Shown in pieces: positions 23,701 through 32,906 of a stretch of DNA of 64,000 nt (its first letter is position 1; the number at the start of each line of letters is the position of its first letter). The notes under the pieces are model-generated. The model had not been told where the DNA came from, searched no databases, and saw only the letters and a list, made by a program, of their open reading frames with translations. The DNA is from Omphiscola glabra (lineage: Eukaryota; Mollusca; Gastropoda; Lymnaeidae): contig OZ024810.1 of the NCBI GenBank assembly GCA_964017045.1, positions 5,080,562 through 5,144,561 on the forward strand, written 5' to 3'. Position numbers and translations under genes: made by a program.

Positions 23701-26700
23701 TGCACCATAAACAACACAAGCCAATATTTACATCTAGGAGATAGTAGCTAGCTGTAACATCACCCTAGACAACATCACCCCAGCAGGTGTTTGCGAAATG
23801 GATGTGTTTTCAAATCGGTTTTCAAGGACTCCAGTGTTAAATAACAATGATGGCTGCAGGAAAGGTTGCTCAACAAGAGCAAACAGGTTTATAAAGAACA
23901 GTTTGAGAATCTTATTTCGGGATAAGAAATAATAAAAACAAACAGAAAAGAAACAAAGAATGAAAGTAGATGACAGGCAAATGACATAAAATGTCAAGTT
24001 GTTAAGTTACAGCTGACATTGTTTCATGTTCCAATACGTTGGAAGTGCTTTGATCTTACGTGCGATGGGAGTTCCAAATCTTCTCGGGTCATCTTTGATC
24101 AGCCTTTCTTTCAATGACCTACGCCCAACGCCTTTAGCGCCCACTAAGACTAAAAACGGTCGCTCAAATGGCGCCATGCGACGGACCTCCTCATAGACCA
24201 TGACATCCGCCTTGTCATATTCTGGAATATACAAATTTGAGATTCTACTTAATCTAAATGAAATGAAACAAATATAACGCAGAAAATTACTAGGAATTAA
24301 AGAATATTGAAACATATTGAAAAACAAATATTTGAAATATAATTAACGTAACTTGAAGACCTTAGTGCTAAAAGTACTTAAGTCACATTTTTGTCAAAAT
24401 CAATCTAAACTGTGATCTTTTCTTACCCAATTTAGCCAAGTGTACTGCAGAAATTTGAACACATTAAAATGTGCACTAGGCCCTTAATTAAACAAGACAA
24501 AAAATGAAAACAGTCATATTTTATAGACGAAAAGTAGGCCTATATTTGAAGTTGATTATCTCAAAATGTGCATTTTGTGACTTGAGTACTCTTAGCATGA
24601 CTTGAGTACTCTTAGCATGACTTGAGTACTCTTAGCATGACTTGAGTACTCTTAGCATGACTTGAGTACTCTTAGCATGACTTGAGTACTCTTAGCATGA
24701 CTTGAGTACTCTTAGCATGACTTGAGTACTCTTAGCATGACTTGAGTACTCTTAGCATGACTTGAGTACTCTTAGCATGACTTGAGTACTCTTAGCATGA
24801 CTTGAGTACTCTTAGCATGACTTGAGTACTCTTAGCATGACTTGAGTACTCTTAGCATGACTTGAGTACTCTTAGCATGACTTGAGTACTCTTAGCATGA
24901 CTTGAGTACTCTTAGCATGACTTGAGTACTCTTAGCATGACTTGAGTACTCTTAGCATGACTTGAGTACTCTTAGCATGACTTGAGTACTCTTAGCATGA
25001 CTTGAGTACTCTTAGCATGACTTGAGTACTCTTAGCATGACTTGAGTACTCTTAGCATGACTTGAGTACTCTTAGCATGACTTGAGTACTCTTAGCATGA
25101 CTTGAGTACTCTTAGCATGACTTGAGTACTCTTAGCATGACTTGAGTACTCTTAGCATGACTTGAGTACTCTTAGCATGACTTGAGTACTCTTAGCATGA
25201 CTTGAGTACTCTTAGCATGACTTGAGTACTCTTAGCATGACTTGAGTACTCTTAGCATGACTTGAGTACTCTTAGCATGACTTGAGTACTCTTAGCATGA
25301 CTTGAGTACTCTTAGCATGACTTGAGTACTCTTAGCATGACTTGAGTACTCTTAGCATGACTTGAGTACTCTTAGCACTGAGGTCTTCAACTGTTTTGTT
25401 CCTCATGCACCAACCTTTGTTATCCTTAGAGCTGTATTTGATTGTCTTTTTCTTCTTCTTTGTAAGTCCACAAACTGTAGATTAAGATTTGGACATTTAC
25501 TGGCTAGATCATGGAGGTTAAAGTTACAAGTAAGATTTGCACAATGACCACTCAACATCTAAACACTGCACACCACCAGGTAACTGTTACATTAGGTACA
25601 CTGCACTCAAGTTTTCAAGTAACCCGTGACTTACATAAACTACTCTTGGAGTAATCCAGATCGGGATTGACAAAAGATTTCCGTTTCTCTTCGAGAGCTT
25701 GTGAGGGAATCAAACCAACAGGACCGTTTATTTCTGCAAGACGAGCCTAGTCCAGAAAAAAACAACACACATTTTTTTATGGTTGATTCAGAAAACTGAT
25801 CTTATCGTCTGATTGATACACCTGGTCTGATTGTTTGATACACCTGGTCTGATTGTTTGATACACCTGGTCTGATTGTTTGATACACATAGTCTGATTGT
25901 TTGATACACCTGGTCTGATTGTTTGATACACCTGGTCTGATTGTTTGATACACCTGGTCTGATTGTTTGATACACCTGGTCTGATTGTTTGATACACATA
26001 GTCTGATTGTTTGATACACCTGGTCTGATTGTTTGATACACCTGGTCTGATTGTTTGATACACATAGTCTGATTGTTTGATACACCTGGTCTGATTGTTT
26101 GATACACATAGTCTGATTGTTTGATACACATAGTCTGATTGTTTGATACACATAGTCTGATTGTTTGATACACATAGTCTGATTGTTTGATACACATAGT
26201 CTGATTGTTTGATACACATAGTCTGATTGTTTGATACACATAGTCTGATTGTTTGATACACATAGTCTGATTGTTTGATACACATAGTCTGATTGTTTGA
26301 TACACATAGTCTGATTGTTTGATACACATAGTCTGATTGTTTGATACACATAGTCTGATTGTTTGATACACATAGTCTGATTGTTTGATACACATAGTCT
26401 GATTGTTTGATACACATAGTCTGATTGTTTGATACACATAGTCTGATTGTTTGATACACATAGTCTGATTGTTTGATACACATAGTCTGATTGTTTGATA
26501 CACATAGTCTGATACACCTAGTCTGATCAATAAATCTGTTCTTAATAACGCAGAGTTAAAATAAGTTACAGAAATTTAAAAAAAAAAATTTAATCCAAAA
26601 TACCATTTAAAATTATAAATTGTTAACTTGATTAATTGATTATTAATTGATTTTTTTTTCCTATGTCTTTATCAGTGACAGCACTCACCTGCCACCAATT

Positions 26701-29700
26701 GGTGTCGTCTGTGCTGACGATCTCCAAGATGTCACCATCGTTAAACGGCAGTCCAGCCTCCTTACAAGGGAGTAGCCTGTCCTTCATTGGGTCCCAGCTG
26801 AAATGGGCTTTCATGAAAATCTGAAATTAAGATGAATACGTTGCGATGAAATCTAATGTACAAACTTTACATTATAAAGTAAACATGTGCACTCAATAAA
26901 TTGAAAACAAGTTCAAAAACAAGCAGAGAAATAATTTTAAGTTTGCTGTGATTATTATTACAATGGTGTAATTATTAGCTTACAAAGATTTTTAATCATA
27001 CACAAAAACTTTTACTTATACACAAAGACTTTTATAAACCAGTATACTGATAATCATTCAAAACATTTCCCAGAAGTTCTAGCACTTAATAAATGTTTCA
27101 GCAGGTCGTATGTCACCTGTGTGTCGGATGTCACCTGTGGGTCGCATGTGACCTGCAGGCCATAGGTTAGCCATCAATCATTTCTAGTTTTAAACATATG
27201 GGGTACACAATATATGAACTCAACATAGTGACCTAATTATGTCTTTTTCATTTTTGATACCAAGATTTTACATTCTTGCAACACAAAATATAAAATTCAC
27301 TGTGTGTTTGGTTAGGCTAAAGGTATCAAATCAACTCACAGGTTCAGGGTTTGGCTAAAGGTAACAAGTCAACTCACAGGTTCAGGGTTTGGCTAAAGGT
27401 AACAAGTCAACTCACAGGTTCAGGGTTTGGCTAAAGGTAACAAGTCAACTCACAGGTTCAGGGTTTGGCTAAAGGTATCAAGTCAACTCACAGGTTCAGG
27501 GTTTGGCTAAAGGTATCAAGTCAACTCACAGGTACAGGGTTTGGCTAAAGGTATCAAGTCAACTCACAGGTTCAGGGTTTGGCTAAAGGTAACAAGTCAA
27601 CTCACAGGTTCAGGGTTTGGCTAAAGGTAACAAGTCAACTCACAGGTTCAGGGTTTGGCTAAAGGTAACAAGTCAACTCACAGGTTCAGGGTTTGGCTTA
27701 AGGTAACAAGTCAACTCACAGGTTCAGAGTTTGGCTAAAGGTAACAACTCACTGGTTCAGCTTTGTTTGTGTGAATGAAAGATGGAATAATCTTGAGCGT
27801 GAGGTCAGGGTCTGAATCTATGATGACGTCCATCATCTGCTCAGGCGTGGCCACCGGCTCGCCGTTGACCTCTCTAATTATGTCACCAACGTGAAGCATA
27901 CCTGTCATGGCAAAATAAACCATTTATCTTAAGTACGGGATAATATTTTAATACAACCGATGATAAATGTTAACAATCTAGCAAAATCATTATTTTAAAT
28001 AGAGTTAACAAATGTAATGCACAAGTTGCTTTGGGGTCTTTTAAAACAAGTCAAAGAATAAATGCTACATTTAATGGGAAAATATTTTTACTTTCTTAAA
28101 ATGAGACCCTTAGCCCTATGGCAAAAAGATGATTGAAATGATTAAATCACAAAGATGATTGAAATGATTAAATCACAAAGATGATTGAAATGATTAAATC
28201 ACAAAGGTGATTGAAAGGATTAAGTCACAAAGATGATTGAAGTAATTAAATCACAAATATGATTGAAATGATTAAATCACAAAGATGATTGAAAGAATTA
28301 AATCACAAAGATGATTGAAAGAATTAAATCACAAAGATGATTGAAATGATTAAATCACAAAGATGATTGAAATGATTAAATCACAAAGGTGATTGAAAGG
28401 ATTAAGTCACAAAGATGATTTAAGTAATTAAATCACAAAGATGATTGAAATAATTAAATCACAAAGATGATTGAAATGATTAAATCACAAAGATGATTGA
28501 AATGATTAAATCACAAAGATGATTGAAATGATTAAATCACAAAGATGATTGAAATGATTAAATCACAAAGATGATTGAAATGATTAAATCACAAAGGTGA
28601 TTGAAAGGATTATGTCACAAAGATGATTGAAGTAATTAAATCACAAAGATGATTGAAATGATTAAATCACAAAGATGATTGAAAGAATTAAATCACAAAG
28701 ATGATTGAAAGAATTAAATCACAAAGATGATTGAAATGATTAAATCACAAAGATGATTGAAATAATTAAATCACAAAGGTGATTGAAAGGATTAAGTCAC
28801 AAAGATGATTTAAGTAATTAAATCACAAAGATGATTGAAATAATTAAATCACAAAGATGATTGAAATGATTAAATCACAAAGATGATTGAAATAATTAAA
28901 TCACAAAGATGATTGAAATAATTAAATCACAAAGATGATTGAAATAATTAAATCACAAAGATGATTGAAGTAATTAAATCACAAAGAAGATTGAAGTAAT
29001 TAAATCACAAAGATGATTGAAAGAATGAGAACAAGATGAAATGTAACTTGCATACTTAAGACAATAAAATTTAGAACAAAAATGATTTATAAAGAAAGCA
29101 ATAAACTCGCCTTGTTTGTCCACAATGCTACCTTGTAAAATCCTTGCAACCAATAAATCGTTGTTCTCATCTAACTTGACTGTAATACCCTAGAATTAAA
29201 ACCCAAATTAATTCACTTCAACTCGAATTCAGACTGAAAGAAATTATGAAAACTCAGAAAATAAATAGGATGTAAGGTCTAGCACAAATTCTTGATTATA
29301 AATTAAGTACAAGATGTACACATGTGTACAGAACACATCAATCAATAAAAGACTCACCAGCGGCTCTGTTTGTGACTTGCGGATGTTGACAAATCGAACT
29401 TGCTCGTTTATATTGTTAAATACTGGAGGTAGAGGGGACAAGAGCTGCGGCCCTTTCGTAACCACCTGGGACTTGTCGATGTCCCCTTCAAAGTTTTTGT
29501 TGGTTATATCGTCATGTGCCACGAGCAGCGCCTGGCCACAGGAAACAGTAGGAGATTGGTCAACTTACAGGACTACACGGTGATGGTTATTTAAAAGTTT
29601 ACAGAATTCAGAAGTCAAGGGCCAAAGATTTCCAAATATTTGTAGCACAGCTGTAACCAGCAGAACGATTAAATATGATGGTTTTACAACTAAAACAATA

Positions 29701-31049
29701 TGTATAACATAATCATTGAATAACGTTGAAGGGATCTTACCCTAAAATGTGGATTGCCGAGAATGTCCCTAAGGTCCATGGCGTCATCGTCTCTCTCATC
29801 AGCTTCAGCAAGTTCTTCCAGCAGATCCCTGGCAGCGGTCACGGCATCTCTCTCTTTGGTCGGTGGCATCAACACCTCTAGCTCCTCATGAATCTTTTGG
29901 GGGAAATGACAGTCTCTTGTCATTAGATATTTTGACACTGTCATGTCATTAGATATTTTGACACTTTCATGTCATTAGATATTTTAAAATTACCATGTCA
30001 ATAGATTTTTGTATTTACATGTTATTAGATTATTTTGCATTTCCTTTAATTATATTATATTAGTAGATATTTTAACAATGTCATGTAAATATGTAATATT
30101 TAAAAGTCACATGATATTTTAAAATAAATTGCAGATATTTTAAAGAAGGCCGTGATGACTATTTTTATCATTAAATCAATACAACAAAAGACCGAAATAA
30201 TGAACTTGTTTCAAATATGGACCTTTTATTTTAAAACTAACAATGATGTGTCCTATTGGTGTGTCCTTTTGATGTCCTACTGGACTATCATATTGGTGTG
30301 TCATACTGGTGTGTTCTACTGATGTGTCAAATTGGCTACACATTTATTTCTTTCTGAAATTCAGTGATTTCTTAATGTGATAAAAAAAACTTTGACAATT
30401 ATTTACTGCTAAGTCAATTTGATAATATATAGACTGTCGCGTCAAGTTAGATAATCCCCATCGAGTGGACTCGGGTAGGGGGCGTCCTGGCAAAGGGACG
30501 CCTCCAACGTGCCGCTTCGCTGCCAGATTCGGAGCAATAAGCTTGACGGCCCACTGATGCCATTTCCTAATGTGACATTTCAGTTAGATAATATACCTAA
30601 TGCCAAGCCAATTTTGATCAGTCATTAGCTAGACAACATAAAGGTGAGCAAAACTGATTTTTAAAACATTTATAGCAAACCTCAGAACACTAAATGCACA
30701 CCTGGTAAGCCCAGACCAGTCATTACTTCTGACTTGTTGTTGTGAAGGCCTTCCATTCCAATGTATTTTAAGAACTGAATGACTAATGTAAAAGATCTTG
30801 TTTTTGTAAAGGCCTTCCATTCCAATGTATCTTAAGAACTGAATGGCTAATGTAAAATATCTTGCTTTTGTAAAGGCCTTCCATTCCAATGTATTTTAAG
30901 AACTGAATGGCTAATGTCAAAGATTAATTTCTCACATCAATTATATGAAACAACGCCTCGTCAGTCAAGATGAATTTAAGAAAGTCAATCTCTGACGGCT
31001 GACCTCCAATGTCGTACAGCTCGTCCAGCTGGTCGGCCAGAAGCTCCAT
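20529..31049 (-). CDS. MAGUK scaffold protein, MPP2/MPP6 (PALS2)/Varicose type; complete, 13 coding exons
   Basis: Coding exons, in transcript order: 31049-30936, 29893-29741, 29531-29358, 29189-29111, 27901-27753, 26820-26689, 25746-25635, 25474-25415, 24221-24060, 23509-23307, 22585-22466, 21013-20984, 20705-20529. They total 1665 nt and give 554 residues, close to vertebrate MPP2/MPP6 (about 540-550). Domains: two L27 (about 1-100), PDZ (about 134-214, EPLGITV carboxylate loop), SH3 (about 225-285), HOOK linker with a KKKKK run (310-314), and guanylate-kinase-like (about 346-540) with a degenerate P-loop (GVGRRS). The last residues are QWVPVNWVH. Proteins of this family are cytoplasmic scaffolds at cell junctions. 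L27 domains pair with other L27 proteins, PDZ binds membrane-protein C-termini, and the GK fold binds partners rather than phosphorylating GMP. The start ATG lies 5 nt inside its exon and aligns with the methionine that opens the L27 region in relatives. Every join keeps frame; all introns are GT-AG except one GC-AG. The family call is confident, but the exact orthologue name is not. Confidence 0.93.
20984..21013 (-). CDS. MAGUK gene, coding exon 12 (30-nt microexon)
   Basis: Encodes ten residues, [10 protein letters not shown] (487-496). Acceptor TTTTCTTCTAG, donor AGT|GTAAGTAC, phase 0 at both ends. It falls where relatives have a variable GK loop. Because it is phase-neutral, skipping it would keep frame, so it could be alternatively spliced. 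Skipping is not shown here. Confidence 0.82.
21067..21155. repeat. Minisatellite, 21-bp unit, about 4 copies, in MAGUK intron
   Basis: Core AAAACAAATAATGACATCC, about 55 bp upstream of the acceptor of the 30-nt microexon. Confidence 0.9.
21591..21690. repeat. 50-bp tandem duplication in MAGUK intron
   Basis: AATGTCTGAAATTAATGAAG at 21591 and at 21641. Confidence 0.9.
22466..22585 (-). CDS. MAGUK gene, coding exon 11 (GK)
   Basis: Encodes residues 447-486, 40 codons, phase 0: [20 protein letters not shown] then [20 protein letters not shown]. Acceptor GTCTTCCACAG, donor AAG|GTCAGTGG. KxLxTxEFxPYxVFIxxP is a conserved GK strand in the family. Confidence 0.94.
22885..23300. repeat. Minisatellite, 26-bp unit, about 16 copies, in MAGUK intron
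   Basis: Core AACTATGAAGACAGCTAATA. The right end reaches within about 10 bp of the exon 10 donor (23306), and copies nearest the exon are the most varied. Confidence 0.93.
23307..23509 (-). CDS. MAGUK gene, coding exon 10 (GK middle)
   Basis: Encodes residues 379-446: [18 protein letters not shown], then [27 protein letters not shown] and [13 protein letters not shown] motifs (here [10 protein letters not shown]). The YVEHGE and LYGT motifs are the GMP-site region kept in MAGUK GK folds. Acceptor ACATTTTAG, donor GCT|GTAAGTTG. The intron begins with a 26-bp minisatellite within about 10 bp of the donor. Confidence 0.94.
23545..23745 (+). repeat. Dispersed repeat, copy 2, inside a MAGUK intron
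   Basis: Same repeat as at 1780-1990 (GCGCGGTACAAAGTCAACC, ATTAAAAGAGAAATGAAACA, ATAAACAACACAAGCCAATA). It lies in the intron between coding exons 9 and 10, starting about 35 bp from the exon 10 acceptor. Confidence 0.75.
24060..24221 (-). CDS. MAGUK gene, coding exon 9 (GK domain start)
   Basis: Encodes residues 325-378 plus one base: [16 protein letters not shown], then a [20 protein letters not shown] stretch, then [17 protein letters not shown]. The P-loop is GVGRRS instead of the GxGKS/T of active guanylate kinases, as in other MPP proteins. Acceptor ATATTCCAG, donor GCAC|GTAAGATC. Confidence 0.94.
24579..25380. repeat. Satellite-like array, 20-bp unit, 40 copies, in MAGUK intron
   Basis: CTTGAGTACTCTTAGCATGA repeated without a visible difference until the last unit (CACTG at 25376-25380). 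It ends 35 bp from the lysine-rich exon 8. Confidence 0.97.
25415..25474 (-). CDS. MAGUK gene, coding exon 8 (60-nt lysine-rich HOOK exon)
   Basis: Found by looking for the segment missing between exons 7 and 9; a direct join of 7 to 9 would create TAA. Acceptor AATCTACAG, donor AAAG|GTTGGTGC. It encodes [20 protein letters not shown]. This matches the CG...KKKKKMMYLTT(R/K)NA segment between SH3 and GK in MPP2/MPP6. Phases 1 and 1 fit both neighbours. Its donor lies only 35 bp from the 20-bp satellite. Confidence 0.9.
25635..25746 (-). CDS. MAGUK gene, coding exon 7 (SH3 end, HOOK start)
   Basis: Encodes residues 268-304 plus one base: [20 protein letters not shown] then [23 protein letters not shown](x)LEEKRK is a hallmark of the MPP SH3-HOOK junction. 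Acceptor GGACTAG, donor TTTAT|GTAAGTC. The final single T pairs with TT of the next exon to give F. Confidence 0.93.
25806..26530. repeat. Minisatellite, 22-bp unit, about 33 copies, in MAGUK intron
   Basis: Two unit types that differ in ACACCTGG versus ACACATAG. The left half mixes both and the right half is uniformly ACACATAG. The array ends about 60 bp upstream of the exon 7 acceptor. Confidence 0.95.
26689..26820 (-). CDS. MAGUK gene, coding exon 6 (SH3 first part)
   Basis: Encodes residues 224-267, 44 codons, phase 0. Acceptor TTAATTTCAG, donor CAG|GTGAGTGC. Visible SH3 motifs are [27 protein letters not shown] and TNWWQ. The PCKEAGL segment is typical of MPP-type SH3 domains. Confidence 0.95.
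27310..27752. repeat. Minisatellite, 38-bp unit, about 12 copies, containing the exon 5 donor
   Basis: On the minus strand each unit reads CTGAACCTGTGAGTTGACTT then GTTACCTTTAGCCAAACC. The authentic junction is CTGAACCA|GTGAGTTGTTACC with the same continuation, so the array repeats the exon end plus its splice site. Confidence 0.93.
27753..27901 (-). CDS. MAGUK gene, coding exon 5 (PDZ end)
   Basis: Encodes residues 174-223: [18 protein letters not shown] through [15 protein letters not shown]. Acceptor CATGACAG, donor CCA|GTGAGTTG at 27752. It completes the PDZ fold (LHVGD and EVNG motifs, LKI final strand). The intron side of its donor runs straight into a 38-bp minisatellite whose unit contains the donor itself. 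Confidence 0.95.
28118..29028. repeat. Minisatellite, 26-bp unit, about 35 copies, in MAGUK intron
   Basis: Core AAAGATGATTGAAATGATTA. Blocks of variant units (AAGGTGATTGAAAGGATTA) recur near 28205, 28387, 28595 and 28780, suggesting higher-order duplication. It ends about 80 bp from exon 4. Confidence 0.94.
29111..29189 (-). CDS. MAGUK gene, coding exon 4 (PDZ core), followed by a GC donor
   Basis: Encodes residues 148-173 plus one base of codon 174: [20 protein letters not shown] then SIVDKQ. Acceptor AATTCTAG. The frame joins the next exon only if this exon ends CAAG with donor GCGAGT at 29110-29105. That gives [12 protein letters not shown], as in relatives. The only nearby GT (CAAG|GTAGCA, further upstream) would delete conserved PDZ residues. 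Confidence 0.92.
29358..29531 (-). CDS. MAGUK gene, coding exon 3 (L27 end, linker, PDZ start)
   Basis: Encodes residues 90-147, 58 codons, phase 0 at both ends. Acceptor GTGGCCAG, donor CTG|GTGAGTC. It starts ALLVAHDDI, continues with a low-complexity linker, and enters the PDZ domain at [14 protein letters not shown], whose EPL plus the next exon's GITV forms the peptide-binding loop. Confidence 0.93.
29741..29893 (-). CDS. MAGUK gene, coding exon 2 (L27 pair)
   Basis: Encodes residues 39-89, from [11 protein letters not shown] to [11 protein letters not shown]. Acceptor CCCCCAAAAG, donor AGG|GTAAGAT, phase 0 at both ends, 51 codons. The segment is acidic and helical ([15 protein letters not shown]), as expected for L27. 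The closing NPHFR plus the next exon's ALLVAHD matches the family's (E)PHFQSLLEAHD boundary. Confidence 0.92.
30456..30581. mobile_element. GC-rich 126-bp insertion flanked by 11-bp direct repeats, unclassified
   Basis: Lies in the intron between coding exons 1 and 2 of the MAGUK gene. AGTTAGATAAT occurs at 30445-30455 and again at 30582-30592, consistent with a target duplication. The insert is far richer in GC than the surrounding intron and contains a perfect 7-bp-stem hairpin GGCGTCC/GGACGCC. No A-tail and no recognisable tRNA promoter boxes, so SINE identity is a guess. Confidence 0.45.
30745..30925. repeat. Minisatellite, 64-bp unit, 3 copies, in MAGUK intron
   Basis: AAGGCCTTCCATTCCAATGT at 30745, 30809 and 30873. 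Confidence 0.92.
30936..31049 (-). CDS. MAGUK gene, coding exon 1 (first L27 half)
   Basis: Encodes residues 1-38, beginning [16 protein letters not shown] and ending FHIID. A TTTTTACAG acceptor precedes position 31054, so five untranslated bases come before the ATG. The donor is GAT|GTGAGA at 30935-30934. A 5' UTR exon must lie upstream. An N-terminally extended isoform cannot be excluded, because the frame stays open through those five bases. Confidence 0.88.
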
Positions 31050-31735
31050 CGCTTCTGTAAAAACAAAATAATTTATGATTTAGTCCAGAGTTTTTCAAAT
31101 TTGCCAGTCTTGCACACATGCATAATTATATTTATTGGAACGTATTTAGGAAGGAAAGAAAAATTGGGATTGAAACATTTTTATATCAAAAAAACTGAAA
31201 TTACAAAATAGATACCAATAAATTTTTTAATAAATAAAGTCTAAACCATAAAAAACTAGTAATAATTTTTTTATCAGCCTAACGTATAATTTTAAGAGGC
31301 GTATCAGCTTCCAGTGTAATTGTTAGAAAGTTAGGGATGTGTATGGATTTATGATAAATACAATGACAAGTTCACATAGTTTATGATACTATAATCCATA
31401 ATGGTCTGAAATGCTTTTATGCAATGGTTTGAAACTCTCACCCTTGGCACTGAGTGCCTCAGTTGTTGCTGTAGGCATGGCTGTTGGTGTTTAGGAAAAC
31501 TGTTTTCTCTGTGGATGACAAGAATTATTTTTTGTAAAAGGTCACCTTTCCAAAAAGCTTCAGAAATTTGTTTCTTTAACATTTGAAAATTTCTTCAGTC
31601 TTGAAATATGGTAATACAGGAAATAGAAAATAATTTGATTACGCCTCATTCTCTCGGGGAAAGTTTGTCAACAAAGATTTTGTAACCAGTTTGATGCGAT
31701 TTTATCTGAGGCTTCGTGATGGTCAAAAGAAACAG

Positions 31736-31835
31736 ACTTAGCCACCCTAACATCTCAGTCAAAATTAGACTTAGTTAAGCCTAACATCTCAGTCAAAATT
31801 AGACTTAGTTACGCCTAACATCTCAGTCAAAAGTA
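31736..31835. repeat. Minisatellite, about 34-bp unit, 3 copies
   Basis: Core CTAACATCTCAGTCAAAATT, between the putative 5' UTR exon and coding exon 1. Confidence 0.88.
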
Positions 31836-31849
31836 CCTGCCAGCCTCCA

Positions 31850-32900
31850 AAAAGAAAGACTTTCAAAGTAATTACATTTTGACTTTGTTGTATACAAGTG
31901 TAATCCTCTTCATTGTGTCTTGCATTTATCACTAAGATTATCATCAGTTAAATGTATTTTTTTCCATCAATAACATGAAAAGAATTCTCATTGACAAACA
32001 TGACAAGGATATTTAATATATTCAATATTATTACAATAATGCTAATGATGGTGACAATGAAATATATGTTTGGTGACAAAGGAGATAAATGGATGTCACA
32101 TTCTATCATGCTGATGACATCTTTAAAAGCTGAAATCGTTACTTTATTTAAACCAAAAAATGTTAAAGTTAATGTAAGAGCTGTTTTCTCAGTATTCGGT
32201 ATTTTCATGTTTAATAGCAGTGTGGGTGGGCACTTTGTGATAAATAAATGGGTTTTACAGGGTAGGCAGTCTCTAAATGTTTGCCATCACTAATCACTGG
32301 TCTATACTAGTAAGGGTAGTTCTAGAATTAGTTAAAGAAATGATATACATTATACATTATATACATGTATTTAAGGGCTAGGCAGATTTTTCACTTCATT
32401 GTGTCACTCAAGTCACTGCGGTAAAACAGTAGTAGCACTTTATCATAATCATAATTCATATACCACTATATAATATAATTCTATATTATTAATTATACTA
32501 TTTTTTTTGTACTCAGTTACTCAGGCCAACCAAATGAATTCTTTCAGTTTACTTAAGTTTTGATTTTAAGTTTTGGCAAATATTTCAAATAGTATCTGAA
32601 ATACTGAACATGAACACTGACTTTGATCAGTATACAGTAGTGATGTCAAAGGCCTCAACTCATCCAAGGCATTGAATTCATTGATAGATTTTGAATGGGT
32701 TCACAAACACGGAAGTGCCCGTCTTCACTTCCTAATCTCCAGTAGCTGCTAAAAGACGCTGAGAAGAGAGCGGTTAGTGTGCTTGGTTGGAAACGATCAG
32801 GCTGTTGCAATATTCGCCTATAGAATTTCTCATTTGAAATAACAGTTCGTAGAATGACCAGCTTTACTTTGCATTACTTTAAAGAAATCCCCCAAAAATC
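31850..32900. other. Intron sequence between putative 5' UTR exon and coding exon 1
   Basis: AT-rich, mostly unique. A plus-strand open frame near 31991-32293 has low-complexity composition and no family match. Confidence 0.5.
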
Positions 32901-32906
32901 AAACTC

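Noticed and set aside
24222..25634. Direct splice of MAGUK exon 7 to exon 9
   Set aside because: It gives TAA at the junction and lacks the lysine-rich segment; the 60-nt exon at 25415-25474 fits instead.
25777..26530. Long frames of CVSNNQT-type repeats within the MAGUK intron
   Set aside because: A 22-bp unit open in three frames and wholly inside an intron defined by flanking exons.
24579..26530. CRISPR array (regular 20-22-bp units)
   Set aside because: There are no unique spacers between units, no cas genes, and the context is a eukaryotic intron.
29111..29140. GT donor at CAAG|GTAGCA for MAGUK exon 4
   Set aside because: It would remove conserved PDZ residues and break the phase with exon 5; the GC donor restores both.
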